From Mycolicibacterium fortuitum subsp. fortuitum (GTDB lineage: Bacteria > Actinomycetota > Actinomycetes > Mycobacteriales > Mycobacteriaceae), in NCBI RefSeq assembly GCF_022179545.1, contig NZ_AP025518.1, positions 1,550,001 to 1,614,000 of the forward strand: DNA of 64,000 nt, read 5' to 3'. The position numbers were made by a program, and so were the translations under genes. Positions within the stretch are counted from its first letter, which is position 1; the number at the start of each line of letters is the position of its first letter. Positions 17,706 to 28,075 of the stretch are shown here, piece by piece. Below the pieces are notes generated by a model, which did not search any database, was not told the DNA's origin, and was given only the letters and a program-made list of their open reading frames with translations.

Positions 17706-17739
17706 AAAACCCCCTAAACCACGCGGTTTAGGGGGTTTT
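17706..17739. terminator. Rho-independent terminator of the ribosomal operon (bidirectional)
   Basis: AAAACCCCCTAAACC (17706-17720) and its exact complement (17725-17739) form a 15-base stem with loop ACGC, flanked by A- and T-runs. Its symmetry lets it also end the convergent luciferase-like gene, which stops at 17757. Confidence 0.93.
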
Positions 17740-17756
17740 CGCGTCTGCTCGCCAGG

Positions 17757-18683
17757 CTAGGTGAGTTGCGGGATCACGTCTGCGGCAAGGCGTTCCAACT
17801 GTTCGCGGTCCTCGGCGATCGTGGCACCCGTCGGATTGAGCACGATGGTCTGCGCACCCGCGTCGAGCACCTCACGCAGACCCCGCGCCACCTCGTCGGC
17901 GGTTCCGGCCAGCGCCACATCGCCCAGCCCGGCCCGGTCGCCGTAGATCCGGCTCAGCCCCGACTCCACCCGCTCGCGCGCACGCGCCCGGTCGTCGTCG
18001 ACGATCAGATACACCCGCTTGCCGATCCGGAAATTCTCCGCGTCCTTTCCCTGCTCGTCGAGTTCGCGGCGCACCGTGCGTACCGCTTCGGCGAATGCCG
18101 CCGTGGTCGAGGAGCCGGCCCCCAGAAACGCGTCACCGTAACGGACCGCTCGCGCCAGAGCCGTCGGCGCATTGGCACCGAACCAGATCGGCGGATGTGG
18201 TCGTTGGACCGGTTTGGGGCTGATGGCCAGATCGTCGACATCGCGGAAGCGGCCGTGGAAGGTGATGCGCGGTTCGTCCGACCAGGCAGCCTTCATCAAC
18301 TCCAGCCCCTCGGTGAAGCTGGCGATGAAAGTCGAGGAGTCCACCCCGAAGGCGGGGAACTGCCGGAAGCTGCCGCCAGGCGCCACCCCGACATCGAGAC
18401 GGCCATGGCTGAGCCGGTCCACCGCGGTGATCGCCGAAGCCAACTGCAGCGGGTCGTGCAGCGAGGTGACCAGCACCGCCACTCCCAGCCGAAGCCTCGT
18501 GGTGACTGCCGCGGCGTACGACAGCAATTCCAGCGGAGCGATGGTGGGTGCAGGGCCAACGGTCTGCTCGATCGTCCAACCGCCCTCGAATCCGAGCTCC
18601 TCGGTACGGGCCAGATATGCCTTGAAGCCCGCATCGTCGAAACCGTCGTGATCGAGTTGGGGCAGCGAGATGGAAAACGTCAC
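17757..18683 (-). CDS. Luciferase-like (LLM class) oxidoreductase
   Basis: The protein is a bacterial-luciferase TIM barrel: FSISLPQLDHDGFD at the start, RLGVAVLVTSLHDPLQLA, RLDVGVAPGG, then PVQRPHPPIWFGAN, which is typical of F420- or FMN-dependent LLM enzymes. It should reduce or mono-oxygenate a small substrate with a deazaflavin or flavin; the substrate is unknown. A longer frame runs to 18860, but GTG 18683 (308 residues) follows TAACGT by exactly seven bases and begins right before the conserved core. The 85-base gap to the divergent sppA contains both promoters. Confidence 0.87.
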   Translation of the reverse strand: MTFSISLPQLDHDGFDDAGFKAYLARTEELGFEGGWTIEQTVGPAPTIAPLELLSYAAAVTTRLRLGVAVLVTSLHDPLQLASAITAVDRLSHGRLDVGVAPGGSFRQFPAFGVDSSTFIASFTEGLELMKAAWSDEPRITFHGRFRDVDDLAISPKPVQRPHPPIWFGANAPTALARAVRYGDAFLGAGSSTTAAFAEAVRTVRRELDEQGKDAENFRIGKRVYLIVDDDRARARERVESGLSRIYGDRAGLGDVALAGTADEVARGLREVLDAGAQTIVLNPTGATIAEDREQLERLAADVIPQLT

Positions 18684-18768
18684 CCATCTCACGTTACGAC
18701 GGCCGCGCCGGTGGGCGTCGATTTCTCGTCGGCGCGCGCAGAATCCGCCGGTCGGTAGGCTCGGTTTC

Positions 18769-20553
18769 ATGCTCGCCTTTCTCCCAGGACTGCCCGGCCA
18801 GGACGATCTCAAGTCGTTGGTCCGGCGCGTGGACACCGCACGGCACAACGGAGTACCCAATGGGTGTGTGCTGGAGCTGGATCTGACCTCGGTTCCGCAG
18901 GAGACCGCCGGCTTCGATCCGCTGGCGATGATCGCGGGCGGGGGCCGTCCGCTGGTGCTGCGGCAGGCGGTGGCGGCGCTCTATCGTGCCGCCGAAGATG
19001 ATCGGGTTGCCGGGTTGATCGCCCGGGTGCAGCTGCCGGCCGCCGCGCCCGGTCCCGTCCAGGAACTGCGCGACGCCATCGTGGCGTTCAGCGCTGTCAA
19101 GCCGACGTTGGCCTGGGCAGAGACCTACCCCGGCACGCTGTCCTACTATCTGGCATCGGCGTTCCGCGAGGTGTGGATGCAGCCGTCGGGTTCGGTGGGG
19201 CTGGTCGGTTTCGCCACCAACGCGATGTTCTTGCGCGATGCGCTCGACAAGGTGGGGATCGAGGCGCAGTTCATCTCTCGTGGTGAATACAAGTCTGCGG
19301 CAAACGTTTTCACCGAAGACCGGTACACCGAGGCGCAACGTGAGGCCGACAGTCGAATGATCGAGAGCCTGCGATCGCAGGTCTGGCAGGCGATCGCCGA
19401 GTCGCGGGGCCTGACCACGGAGGCAGTCGATGCGTTGGCCGACAAGGCGCCGGTGCTGCGGGAGGAGGCGCTCACCGCGGGTCTGATCGACCGGATCGGG
19501 TTCCGTGACGAGGCCTATTCGCGAATCGGCGCACTGGCCGGCGGGCCTTCCGAGGCCGGTGCCGACGCCGACAGCCACCCGGATGCCCTTCCGCGGCTTT
19601 ACCTTTCGCGTTATGCGCGAACCACCCCCAAGGTTCCCGCGCCACAGATCCCGGGCCGCAAGTCCAAGCCCACCGTCGCGGTGGTGACTCTCCACGGCCC
19701 GATCGTCAGCGGTCGCGGTGGCCCTCAGGGCCTGCCGTTGGGTAACTCCAGCGCCGGCGGCGACACCATCGCCGCGGCCCTGCGCGAAGCCGCGGCCGAC
19801 GACGACGTCTCTGCGATCGTGCTGCGGGTGGACAGCCCCGGTGGCTCGGTGAGCGGTTCGGAAACCATTTGGCGCGAGGTGGTTCGGATTCGAGAGCGCG
19901 GCAAGCCCATCGTTGCCTCGATGGGTGCGGTCGCCGCTTCGGGCGGCTACTACGTGTCCATGGCAGCCGACGAGATCGTGGCCAACGCCGGCACCATCAC
20001 CGGGTCCATCGGCGTGGTCACCGGCAAGCTGGTCTCGCGCGAGCTCAAGGACAAACTCGGTGTCGCATCGGATTCCTTGCGTACCAACCCCAATGCCGAC
20101 GCCTGGTCGTCGAACGCACCGTTCACCGACGAACAGCATGCCCAGATCGAAACCGAGACCGAACTGCTCTACACCGATTTCATCTCACGGGTCGCCGACG
20201 GCCGCAAACTCTCGGTCGAGCAGGTCGACGAGGTGGCCCGCGGACGGATATGGACCGGGGCGGATGCCAAGGATCGCGGTCTGGTCGACGAACTCGGCGG
20301 ATTGCGCACGGCGATCAACCGGGCCAAGGTCCTGGCCGGGCTGGATCCCGACACCAAGGTGCGGCTACTGAGCTATCCGGGCTCGTCGTGGTTGGACATG
20401 CTGCGACCCAAACCTTCCTCCCAACCGGCAGCGGCGTCGTTGCCGCAGGCCGTCGGCAGCTTGCTCGGCCAGTCGGTGTTCGGCCTGCTCGATCAGGCCG
20501 AACGCAGCATCACCGGCGTGAACGCACTTTGGCTGGGGCGACACCGGTTCTGA
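18769..20553 (+). CDS. sppA: Signal peptide peptidase, protease IV type
   Basis: This 594-residue protein has two tandem ClpP-crotonase-like domains as in long SppA (67K type). The general-base Lys lies in the first half (K175 in [11 protein letters not shown]) and the nucleophile Ser in the second (S391 in [15 protein letters not shown]), as in E. coli protease IV. It digests cleaved signal peptides at the membrane. ATG 18769 is chosen over an upstream frame opening at 18670 because TAGGCT ends seven bases before it and the residues after it are conserved-looking ([15 protein letters not shown]). Its place after rplO matches Rv0724 of M. tuberculosis. Confidence 0.93.
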   Translation: MLAFLPGLPGQDDLKSLVRRVDTARHNGVPNGCVLELDLTSVPQETAGFDPLAMIAGGGRPLVLRQAVAALYRAAEDDRVAGLIARVQLPAAAPGPVQELRDAIVAFSAVKPTLAWAETYPGTLSYYLASAFREVWMQPSGSVGLVGFATNAMFLRDALDKVGIEAQFISRGEYKSAANVFTEDRYTEAQREADSRMIESLRSQVWQAIAESRGLTTEAVDALADKAPVLREEALTAGLIDRIGFRDEAYSRIGALAGGPSEAGADADSHPDALPRLYLSRYARTTPKVPAPQIPGRKSKPTVAVVTLHGPIVSGRGGPQGLPLGNSSAGGDTIAAALREAAADDDVSAIVLRVDSPGGSVSGSETIWREVVRIRERGKPIVASMGAVAASGGYYVSMAADEIVANAGTITGSIGVVTGKLVSRELKDKLGVASDSLRTNPNADAWSSNAPFTDEQHAQIETETELLYTDFISRVADGRKLSVEQVDEVARGRIWTGADAKDRGLVDELGGLRTAINRAKVLAGLDPDTKVRLLSYPGSSWLDMLRPKPSSQPAAASLPQAVGSLLGQSVFGLLDQAERSITGVNALWLGRHRF

Positions 20554-20732
20554 GGTAGACCCGCCGGTGACGGCGGTGATTCGCGTCGGCGGGCGTGGCG
20601 CGGTAACGTCGGCTGAGGAGCAGAAGGTAGCCAATAAAACTACGGTCTGGCCCTGCGGTGTTGATCTGAATCAGCCGACGTCGGAGATGTCATCCGGCGG
20701 GAGCAGTGTCGTCAGACACGAGGAGGGTTCCC

Positions 20733-22193
20733 GTGGGCACCGCGCACTCGGACAGTACCGACAGTTCGGACAGTACGGACGGTTCAGGCGAGACATCCGA
20801 TTCGCCGGAGACGGCCGAGCCGGCCACTGTGGAGGAAACGCCTCCCGAAGTTCAACGGCGTGCCGTCGCCGCATCGGCGATCGGTAACGCCACCGAATGG
20901 TTCGACTACGGTATCTACGCCTACGGCGTGACCTACATATCCGCGGCGATCTTCCCCGGCAACGCGCAGGACGCGACGCTGCTGGCGCTCATGACTTTCG
21001 CCGTGTCCTTCCTGGTGCGCCCCCTCGGCGGATTCGTCTGGGGTCCACTGGGAGACCGTATCGGCCGGAAACACGTGCTGGCCATAACGATTCTGTTGAT
21101 GGCCGGCTCAACGCTGTGCGTCGGGCTCGTTCCGACCTACGCGTCGATCGGCATCTGGGCACCGCTGCTCATGGTGCTGCTGCGGATGATCCAGGGCTTC
21201 TCCACGGGTGGGGAGTACGGCGGTGCCGCGACTTTCATGGCCGAGTACGCGCCGTCGCGGCGGCGCGGATTCCTCGGTAGCTTCCTGGAATTCGGGACAC
21301 TGGCGGGGTTCTCGCTGGGTGCTCTGATGATGCTGGGCTTCTCGGCGGTCCTGACCGATCAGCAGATGGGTTCGTGGGGTTGGCGGTTGCCGTTCCTGGT
21401 TGCCGCCCCGCTCGGGTTGATCGGTGTCTACCTGCGCACCCGGCTGTCGGAGACCCCGGTGTTCCGTGAGCTGTCCGAGGCAGGGGAGGAGGAGCCCCAA
21501 CCCACCACCGAGCTCAAGGATCTGCTGCTGCAGTACTGGGGGCCGGTGTTGCGCCTGGGCGGATTGGTGGTGGCGCTCAACGTGGTGAACTACACCCTGC
21601 TGACCTACATGCCGACGTACCTGAAGAGCACGATCGGCCTGTCCACCGACGAGTCGCTGGTGGTGCCGATCATCGGGATGCTCGCGATGATGGTGTTCGT
21701 GCCCTTCGCCGGTCACATCTCGGATCGCGTCGGGCGCAAACCGATGTGGTGGTTCTCGCTGATCGGCCTGTTCGTGGCGGGGGTTCCCATGTTCCTTCTG
21801 ATGGGCACCAACGTGACGGGTGCGGTGATCGGTTTCGCTGTGCTGGGTCTGCTGTACGTGCCGCAACTGGCCACCATTTCGGCGACCTTCCCGGCGATGT
21901 TCCCCACGCAGGTCCGGTACGCGGGCTTCGCGATCGCCTACAACGTGTCGACGTCGATATTCGGCGGTACCGCACCGGCGGTCAACGATTGGCTCGTCAA
22001 CCTGACCGGTGAGAACCTGGTGCCGGCCTACTACATGATGGGAGCATGCGTGATCGGTGCGGTGGCTCTGGCGAAAGTTCCCGAGACCGCGCGATGTCCC
22101 ATCAGCGGCACCGAGATCCCGGGCACACCGGAGGCGCCGCCGCCGGTCGAATACGACCAGGAGGATGAGCCCTCGCCGGGCAAGGCCGCCTGA
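20733..22193 (+). CDS. MFS transporter, metabolite:H+ symporter (ProP/ShiA-like)
   Basis: The 486-residue membrane protein has an acidic Ser/Thr-rich cytoplasmic N-terminus of about 45 residues, then ASAIGNATEWFDYGIYAYG. That motif, with the GDRIGRKHVL loop after helix 2 and GGEYGGAATFMAEYAP in helix 5, is diagnostic of the MHS family that imports osmolytes, dicarboxylates or aromatic acids with protons. The substrate is not predictable. GTG 20733 is chosen over GTG 20706 because AGGAGG (20721-20726) is ideally placed. The 179 bases upstream hold no other recognisable gene. Confidence 0.9.
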   Translation: MGTAHSDSTDSSDSTDGSGETSDSPETAEPATVEETPPEVQRRAVAASAIGNATEWFDYGIYAYGVTYISAAIFPGNAQDATLLALMTFAVSFLVRPLGGFVWGPLGDRIGRKHVLAITILLMAGSTLCVGLVPTYASIGIWAPLLMVLLRMIQGFSTGGEYGGAATFMAEYAPSRRRGFLGSFLEFGTLAGFSLGALMMLGFSAVLTDQQMGSWGWRLPFLVAAPLGLIGVYLRTRLSETPVFRELSEAGEEEPQPTTELKDLLLQYWGPVLRLGGLVVALNVVNYTLLTYMPTYLKSTIGLSTDESLVVPIIGMLAMMVFVPFAGHISDRVGRKPMWWFSLIGLFVAGVPMFLLMGTNVTGAVIGFAVLGLLYVPQLATISATFPAMFPTQVRYAGFAIAYNVSTSIFGGTAPAVNDWLVNLTGENLVPAYYMMGACVIGAVALAKVPETARCPISGTEIPGTPEAPPPVEYDQEDEPSPGKAA

Positions 22194-22210
22194 GAGCGAG
22201 CCCGCCGGCC

Positions 22211-23131
22211 TCAGTCCAGAGTGCCGCTGACGTAGACGATTTCACCCATCGGGTCGTTGTCGTCGCGAGCCGGAACCGGCATGCTGTGGCGGACGAACAG
22301 CTCGGACCGGCCGACCCCCGTCATCTTCCAACCCTTGGCACTCAGGTAATCGGCTGCCGAATGCCGCTCACCGTGGTAGATCAGCGATGGCATGTCCATG
22401 TTCAGGCCGATCTGGCTGAACGTCTCGGCGGCGGCCCGTGCCTTCTCCGGATCGAAATCCTTGAGGCCGGGGACGAATTCGGTGGCCACCGCGCTGCCGG
22501 GTGCGCTGAGCGCCGCGATGTTGTCGAACAGCCGGTCCTGCGCCTCGGGCGGTAGGTAGATCAGCAGACCCTCGGCGCACCACGCGGTCGGCTTTGCCGG
22601 ATCGAATCCCGCTGCCTTGAGCGCGGCGGGCCAGTCGTTCCGCAGATCGATGGCCACGGTGCGACGCCGGGCCTTCGGTTCGGCACCCAACTCGGCCAGC
22701 GTGCGCGTCTTGAACTCGATCACCTCGGGCTGGTCGATCTCGTAGACCACCGTGCCCTCCGACCACGGCAACCGGTAGGCGCGCGAATCCAGCCCGGAGG
22801 CCAGGATCACCGCCTGGCGGATGCCCGCCTTACCGGCGTCGATGAAGAAGTCATCGAAGAACCTTGTGCGCACGGCCATTTCGTCGATGTTGGAACGGGC
22901 CCGCTCGGCGGCATCCGGCGCGAGCTGGGCCAGCGCGTCGAGGCTGAGTTCGCCATCGACCATCTTGGTGAACACGTCGATACCGACCGCTCGGACCAAT
23001 GGAGCGGCGAACGGATCGTCGATCAGCCCGTGGGAATCCTGGCTCGCGATCGCCCGTCCGGCCGCCACCAACGTTGCGGTGGCGCCGACGCTGGAAGCCA
23101 GATCCCAACTGTCGTCATCGGTACGTGCCAT
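22211..23131 (-). CDS. SAM-dependent methyltransferase, mycobacterial TIGR00027 family (copy 1)
   Basis: The 306-residue class I methyltransferase belongs to the family often called putative S-adenosyl-L-methionine-dependent methyltransferase. It has [20 protein letters not shown] at the start, RTRFFDDFF, then the SAM motif [29 protein letters not shown] and [17 protein letters not shown]. The family is related to leucine carboxyl methyltransferases; substrates are unknown. It is the most downstream of four tandem minus-strand paralogues and starts 18 bases after the stop of the next copy, so they are probably one transcript. Confidence 0.92.
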   Translation of the reverse strand: MARTDDDSWDLASSVGATATLVAAGRAIASQDSHGLIDDPFAAPLVRAVGIDVFTKMVDGELSLDALAQLAPDAAERARSNIDEMAVRTRFFDDFFIDAGKAGIRQAVILASGLDSRAYRLPWSEGTVVYEIDQPEVIEFKTRTLAELGAEPKARRRTVAIDLRNDWPAALKAAGFDPAKPTAWCAEGLLIYLPPEAQDRLFDNIAALSAPGSAVATEFVPGLKDFDPEKARAAAETFSQIGLNMDMPSLIYHGERHSAADYLSAKGWKMTGVGRSELFVRHSMPVPARDDNDPMGEIVYVSGTLD

Positions 23132-23149
23132 CGTGCGCCTCCAGGTCGT

Positions 23150-24055
23150 CTAGTTCTGTGCCTTCAGTGTTGCTGACAGATAACCAGAATCGCCCGCGAG
23201 ATCGGCAAGCTCCTCTGGGTAAGGGAAGCCGTGCGCCTCGTAAGCGGCCCGGGTGGGCTGCACGCTCACGTCCCATCCGTGCCCGGTCAGGTCGTCGCGG
23301 GCGGCCGTCCGCTCACCGGAATAGAACAGGTCCATCAGATCCACGTCCGAGCCGATCTTCTTGGACCACTGGCTCATGAGCTCGGACCATTTCTCCGTGA
23401 GCGAGGCGGCGTCCATGTGCTCGGTGGCCAACCGGCTGCCCGGGGCACTGAGCGCGGTGATGTTGTCGAACAGGCGGTCCTGCGCGTCGGGCGGCAGGTA
23501 GATCAGCAGACCTTCGGCGATCCAGGCGGTCGGAAGCGCCGGGTCGAAGCCGTTGTCACGCAGCGCCTTGGGCCAGTCGTCGCGAAGATCGATGGGCACG
23601 CTGTGCAGTTCGGCAGCGGGCTCGGCGCCCAGCCCGGCCAGCGTGTGGGTCTTGAACTCCAGCACTGCGGGCTGGTCCACCTCGAACACCACGGTTCCCG
23701 CCGGCCAGGCCAGCCGGTAGGCGCGGGTGTCGAGCCCGGAGGCCAATATGACGGCCTGACGGATTCCAGCTGCCGCAGCGGCGAGAAAGAAGTCGTCGAA
23801 AAAACGGGTACGGACCGCGATCTGTTCGCACATCCGCCGCCGGTCGAGCATCAGATCGCCTTCGACGCACACCTCGCCGTCGGCGACCCGGATGCTGTGT
23901 TCCAGACCCACCGCGCGCACCAGCGCGTCGGCGTACGGATCATTGATCAGCGGGTCGGGTTGTTTGGTGGCCAGCGCGCGGGAGGCCGCGACACCGGTCG
24001 CAGTGGCCCCGACGCTGGTGGCCAGATCCCAGGTGTCGCCTTCGGTGCGGATCAT
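23150..24055 (-). CDS. SAM-dependent methyltransferase, TIGR00027 family (copy 2)
   Basis: The 301 residues share all family blocks: [60 protein letters not shown], and [19 protein letters not shown]. It differs most from its neighbours in residues 60-90, where [14 protein letters not shown] replaces the longer acidic loop, and it may accept a different substrate. ATG 24055 lies seven bases after the stop of copy 3, indicating co-transcription. Confidence 0.92.
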   Translation of the reverse strand: MIRTEGDTWDLATSVGATATGVAASRALATKQPDPLINDPYADALVRAVGLEHSIRVADGEVCVEGDLMLDRRRMCEQIAVRTRFFDDFFLAAAAAGIRQAVILASGLDTRAYRLAWPAGTVVFEVDQPAVLEFKTHTLAGLGAEPAAELHSVPIDLRDDWPKALRDNGFDPALPTAWIAEGLLIYLPPDAQDRLFDNITALSAPGSRLATEHMDAASLTEKWSELMSQWSKKIGSDVDLMDLFYSGERTAARDDLTGHGWDVSVQPTRAAYEAHGFPYPEELADLAGDSGYLSATLKAQN

Positions 24056-24062
24056 GTTGCTC

Positions 24063-24965
24063 CTAGTCTCGGATGGCGATGACGGCCTGCGAATTACGCT
24101 GCGGTGCCGCCGCGTCGCCGGCCGGGAACTCTCGGCCGTATTCCGCGAACAGCTCTGGCCGCCGCCGCGCGGTCACCGACCAGCCGCTACCACCGAGATA
24201 CTCGGTGACCGAGTTGCGCTCGCCGTCGTACCAGAGGTTGGCCAGGTCCAGGTCGAGCCCATGCTTGCGCCACTGCTCGCTCATCTCGTTGCCGCGCTCG
24301 CGCAGGTTTGCCGCGATGTCGGGATGGAACTCGGTGGCCAGTCGGCTGCCCGGAGCGCTGAGTTCGGCGATGTTGTCGAACAGCCGGTCCTGGGCGTCCG
24401 GCGGTAGGTAGGCGAGCAGGCCCTCGGCGCTCCACGCGCTCGGTGCGGTCGGATCGAAGCCGGCCGCCTGCAGCGCCGCGGGCCAGTCATCGCGGAGGTC
24501 GATGGCCACGGTGCGGCGTTCGGCCGTGGGCGTGGCGCCGATCTGAGCCATGGTGGCGGTCTTGCTGCTGACCACCGCGGGCTGGTCGATCTCGTAGACC
24601 ACGGTGCCGTCCGGCCACGGCAGCCGGTAGGCACGCGAATCCAGTCCGGAGGCCAGGATCACCGCCTGCCGGATCCCGGCGTCGCCGGCACTGGTGAAGA
24701 AGTCGTCGAAGAACTTCGTCCGCACCGCCATGATGCCGGTCATCAGCGCGGCCCCGTCCGCCAATTCGCCGTCGAGGGATATTTCCCCGTCGACGAGCTT
24801 GCTGAAGAACTCCACTCCCACCGCACGCACCAGATCGGCGGCATAGGGGTCGTTGATCAGCGGATCGGGCTCCGCGCTCGCGATCGCGCGGGCCGCGGCG
24901 ACCATCGTCGCCGTCGCGCCCACGCTGGAGGCCAGATCCCAGCTGTCGGTGTCGGACCGTGCCAT
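24063..24965 (-). CDS. SAM-dependent methyltransferase, TIGR00027 family (copy 3)
   Basis: The 300-residue paralogue has the same SAM-binding segment ([20 protein letters not shown]) and acceptor-side motif ([19 protein letters not shown]). Over the first 180 residues it is visibly closer to copies 1 and 4 than copy 2 is. The C-terminus ([17 protein letters not shown]) is unlike the others. Start ATG 24965 is 12 bases after the stop of copy 4. Confidence 0.92.
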   Translation of the reverse strand: MARSDTDSWDLASSVGATATMVAAARAIASAEPDPLINDPYAADLVRAVGVEFFSKLVDGEISLDGELADGAALMTGIMAVRTKFFDDFFTSAGDAGIRQAVILASGLDSRAYRLPWPDGTVVYEIDQPAVVSSKTATMAQIGATPTAERRTVAIDLRDDWPAALQAAGFDPTAPSAWSAEGLLAYLPPDAQDRLFDNIAELSAPGSRLATEFHPDIAANLRERGNEMSEQWRKHGLDLDLANLWYDGERNSVTEYLGGSGWSVTARRRPELFAEYGREFPAGDAAAPQRNSQAVIAIRD

Positions 24966-24977
24966 CGCCCGCCTACC

Positions 24978-25892
24978 TCACTTCTCGGCGCTGATGTAGA
25001 GGACCGATGCCGCATGGGCCTCGTCTTCGACCGGAGGCAGGCCCGTACGGACCAGCAGGTCGTTGGACGAGATGCTGTCGGTCCGCCAGGAATGACCTTC
25101 CAGGTAGGTCGTCACGTCGGCACGGTCGCCGAGGAAGATCAGCTCGTTGAGATCCATCTCCAGGCCGTGGGCGCGCCACCGGTCGGTGAATTCCTGCATC
25201 CTGGCGCGGATGGTCTCTTCGTCGCCTGCCTCGGTGGCGGGCACGCCCTCGACACCGAGCCGGCTGCCGGGCGCGCTGAGCGCGGTCACCTGGTCCAGCA
25301 ACCGATCCTGGGCGTCACCCGGCAGATAGCCCAGCAACCCCTCGGCGATCCACGCCGTCGGCAGCGACGGATCGAAACCGGCCTCGGCCAGTGCTGCGGG
25401 CCAATCGAAACGCAGGTCGATCGCCACGGCGCGCCGATCGGTCGTCGGGACCGCGCCGAGCTTCGCCAGGGCGTCGGTCTTGAACTCGATCACCTGTGGC
25501 TGGTCGATCTCGTAGACGACGGTGCCGGAAGGCCATGGCAGCCGGTATGCCCGGGAGTCCAGCCCGGACGCCAGAATCACGGCCTGGCGGATGCCGGCGC
25601 GGCAGGCGCTCAGGAAGAAGTCGTCGAAGAACCGCGTGCGAGCAGCCATCCCGTTGGCGAACCGGATCAAACCGGTCGCGGCCTCCTCGTCGAGGCCTTC
25701 GGTCGTGAAGTTCTCGTCGGCCAGCTTGGTGAAGAAGTCCATCCCGACGGCGCGAACCAGGGGAGCGGCGAAGGGGTCGTCGATCACCGGGTCATCGGCG
25801 TTGGTGGCCATCGCGCGCGCTGCCGCGACCATGGTCGCGGTGGCTCCGACGCTGGACGCCAGATCCCACGAGTCGTCCGCAGTGCGGGCCAT
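24978..25892 (-). CDS. SAM-dependent methyltransferase, TIGR00027 family (copy 4, first of the operon)
   Basis: This 304-residue copy is transcribed first. It has [39 protein letters not shown], the SAM motif [20 protein letters not shown] and AEGLLGYLPGDAQDRLLDQ. A frame extends to 25922, but ATG 25892 is correctly spaced from AAAGGGGGA and starts like its paralogues (MARTADDSWDL). M. tuberculosis carries members of this family near the same place (Rv0725c, Rv0726c and Rv0731c, between sppA and secY), so the array is a local expansion at a conserved site. Confidence 0.92.
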   Translation of the reverse strand: MARTADDSWDLASSVGATATMVAAARAMATNADDPVIDDPFAAPLVRAVGMDFFTKLADENFTTEGLDEEAATGLIRFANGMAARTRFFDDFFLSACRAGIRQAVILASGLDSRAYRLPWPSGTVVYEIDQPQVIEFKTDALAKLGAVPTTDRRAVAIDLRFDWPAALAEAGFDPSLPTAWIAEGLLGYLPGDAQDRLLDQVTALSAPGSRLGVEGVPATEAGDEETIRARMQEFTDRWRAHGLEMDLNELIFLGDRADVTTYLEGHSWRTDSISSNDLLVRTGLPPVEDEAHAASVLYISAEK

Positions 25893-26207
25893 GCACATCC
25901 CCCTTTGTTCAGTGGAAATCAACGTGTTAGTTAGGTGGTGTAACGAGCTGTCGCCGACTGTACGCTCCGATTCTGAAGGGAAGCTTTACTCCGCAGCTCG
26001 GGCCCGACCTCGACGCCCGAAGTGCGGCGCACACGGATGCAGGGCGGGGGCACTGGGTGGCAACTGTTACTCTCGTAGACTGATTTGACGGCTGAGTTCG
26101 CAGGCTGCGCGCCTGCAGGGCGGCCGTACATGACTTGACCATTGATGCTGGCTCCACCAGCCCCGTTTGGCACGCCGCGCTGAGAGGTCGGCTGCGCAGG
26201 AGGAAGA
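25893..26207. other. Intergenic region between methyltransferase copy 4 and secY
   Basis: These 315 bases separate divergent transcription units. They are less GC-rich near 25920-25990. -10-like TACTCT and TAGACT boxes lie near 26070-26085, pointing toward secY, without a convincing -35 at the usual distance. An AGGAGGA ribosome-binding site precedes the secY GTG. No gene or RNA could be recognised. Confidence 0.5.
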
Positions 26208-27533
26208 GTGCTTTCGGCTTTCATCTCATCGCTGCGGACGGCCGACCTCAGACGCAAGATCCTTTTCACGTTGGGTCTGGTGATCCTGTACCGGGCCGGC
26301 GCGTCGATCCCGTCGCCGGGGGTTAACTACCCGAACGTCCAGAAGTGCATCGAGCAGGTCAGCGGCGGCGATTCGGCGCAGATCTACTCGTTGATCAACC
26401 TGTTCTCCGGTGGCGCGCTGCTGCAGCTGACGGTGTTCGCGGTGGGCGTCATGCCCTACATCACCGCCAGCATCATCGTCCAGCTGTTGGTCGTGGTGAT
26501 CCCGCGTTTCGAGCAGCTGCAGAAGGAGGGCCAGGCCGGGCAGGCCAAGATGACGCAGTACACGCGTTATCTGTCGATCGCGCTGGCCATCCTGCAGGCC
26601 ACCAGCATCGTCGCGCTGGCCGCCAACGGCGGCCTGCTGCAGGGCTGCAGCCTCGACATCATCCAGGACAGCTCGGTCTTCGGCCTGATCGTCATCGTGC
26701 TGGTGATGACCGCGGGCGCGGCGCTGGTGATGTGGATGGGCGAGCTGATCACCGAACGCGGCATCGGCAACGGCATGTCGCTGCTGATCTTCGCCGGTAT
26801 CGCCGCCCGTATCCCGTCCGAGGGCCAGACCATCCTGGAGAGCCGCGGCGGGCTGGTGTTCACCGCCGTCGTCGCCGCGACGCTGCTGATCATCGTCGGT
26901 GTGGTGTTCGTCGAGCAGGGCCAGCGCCGTATCCCGGTGCAGTACGCCAAGCGCATGGTGGGCCGCAAGATGTACGGCGGCACCTCCACCTACCTGCCGC
27001 TGAAGGTCAACCAGGCCGGCGTCATCCCGGTGATCTTCGCGTCGTCGCTGATCTACATCCCGCACCTGATCACCCAGCTGATCCAGAGTGGCAGCTCCAA
27101 CCCGGGCACCGGATGGTGGGACAAGTTCGTCGCCGACTATCTGACGAATCCGGCTGATCCGGTCTACATCGCGATCTACTTCGGCCTGATCGTGTTCTTC
27201 ACGTACTTCTACGTGTCGATCACCTTCAACCCCGATGAGCGTGCCGACGAGATGAAGAAGTTCGGCGGATTCATCCCGGGCATCCGTCCCGGCAAGCCCA
27301 CCGCGGATTATCTGCGGTACGTGCTCAGCCGGATCACCCTGCCCGGTTCGATCTACCTCGGTGTCATCGCCGTTCTGCCCAACATGTTCCTGCAGATCGG
27401 CAACACCGGCTCGGTACAGAATCTGCCGTTCGGTGGTACCGCGGTTCTGATCATGATCGGTGTCGGCTTGGATACCGTCAAACAGATCGAGAGCCAGCTC
27501 ATGCAACGCAACTACGAAGGGTTCCTGAAGTGA
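26208..27533 (+). CDS. secY: Protein translocase subunit SecY
   Basis: The 441-residue, ten-helix SecY channel protein has [13 protein letters not shown] after helix 1, [15 protein letters not shown] (the conserved plug/helix 2 region), [25 protein letters not shown] and PEERAD-like [23 protein letters not shown] near the C-terminus. It forms the Sec pore in the plasma membrane with SecE and SecG. GTG 26208 has an AGGAGGA site. The stop overlaps the adk GTG by four bases (GTGA). Confidence 0.98.
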   Translation: MLSAFISSLRTADLRRKILFTLGLVILYRAGASIPSPGVNYPNVQKCIEQVSGGDSAQIYSLINLFSGGALLQLTVFAVGVMPYITASIIVQLLVVVIPRFEQLQKEGQAGQAKMTQYTRYLSIALAILQATSIVALAANGGLLQGCSLDIIQDSSVFGLIVIVLVMTAGAALVMWMGELITERGIGNGMSLLIFAGIAARIPSEGQTILESRGGLVFTAVVAATLLIIVGVVFVEQGQRRIPVQYAKRMVGRKMYGGTSTYLPLKVNQAGVIPVIFASSLIYIPHLITQLIQSGSSNPGTGWWDKFVADYLTNPADPVYIAIYFGLIVFFTYFYVSITFNPDERADEMKKFGGFIPGIRPGKPTADYLRYVLSRITLPGSIYLGVIAVLPNMFLQIGNTGSVQNLPFGGTAVLIMIGVGLDTVKQIESQLMQRNYEGFLK

Positions 27534-28075
27534 GAGTCGTCCTACTCGGACCGCCCGGCGCGGGCAAAGGCACGCAGGCAGAGAAGCTGTCCGAGAAGCT
27601 CGGCATCCCGCAAATCTCCACCGGAGACCTCTTCCGCAAGAACATCGGTGACGGCACTCCGCTCGGGCTGGAGGCCAAGCGTTACCTGGATGCCGGCGAT
27701 CTGGTGCCGGCCGAGCTGACGAACCGCCTCGTCGAAGACCGTATCGATCAGGCTGATGCGGCTGACGGTTTCATTCTCGACGGGTATCCGCGTTCGGTGG
27801 AGCAGGCCGGGGCGCTCAAGGACATGCTCGCCGCGCGTAACACCAAGCTCGACGCGGTGGTGGAGTTCCAGGTGTCGGAGGACGAGTTGTTGACCCGGCT
27901 CAAGGGCCGCGGTCGCGCCGACGACACCGACGAGGTCATCCGCAACCGGATGAAGGTCTACCGCGACGAGACCGAGCCGCTGCTGGAGTACTACCGCGAC
28001 GACCTGAAGACCGTGGACGCGGTGGGTGCCCTCGACGAGGTGTTCGCCCGCGCGTTGCACGCACTGGGTAAGTGA
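27530..28075 (+). CDS. adk: Adenylate kinase
   Basis: The 181 residues have the P-loop [10 protein letters not shown] at about residues 7-16, the NMP-binding signature [10 protein letters not shown], and a short LID as in mycobacterial Adk. It catalyses ATP + AMP = 2 ADP in the cytoplasm. It overlaps secY at the 5' end and mapA at the 3' end by four bases each, so all three are coupled. Confidence 0.98.
   Translation: MRVVLLGPPGAGKGTQAEKLSEKLGIPQISTGDLFRKNIGDGTPLGLEAKRYLDAGDLVPAELTNRLVEDRIDQADAADGFILDGYPRSVEQAGALKDMLAARNTKLDAVVEFQVSEDELLTRLKGRGRADDTDEVIRNRMKVYRDETEPLLEYYRDDLKTVDAVGALDEVFARALHALGK

Noticed and set aside
18694..20139. 481-codon minus-strand frame opposite sppA
   Set aside because: SppA carries both catalytic residues in frame on the plus strand; the antisense frame has no recognisable domain.
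20554..20732. Possible small RNA or gene between sppA and the MHS transporter
   Set aside because: Short open frames here have no ribosome-binding site or conserved features, and no stable hairpin stood out.
26226..27506. 426-codon open frame on the minus strand opposite secY
   Set aside because: Composition is His/Asp/Gln/Arg-rich low-complexity without motifs, as expected from the complement of GC-rich codons; secY is unmistakable on the other strand.
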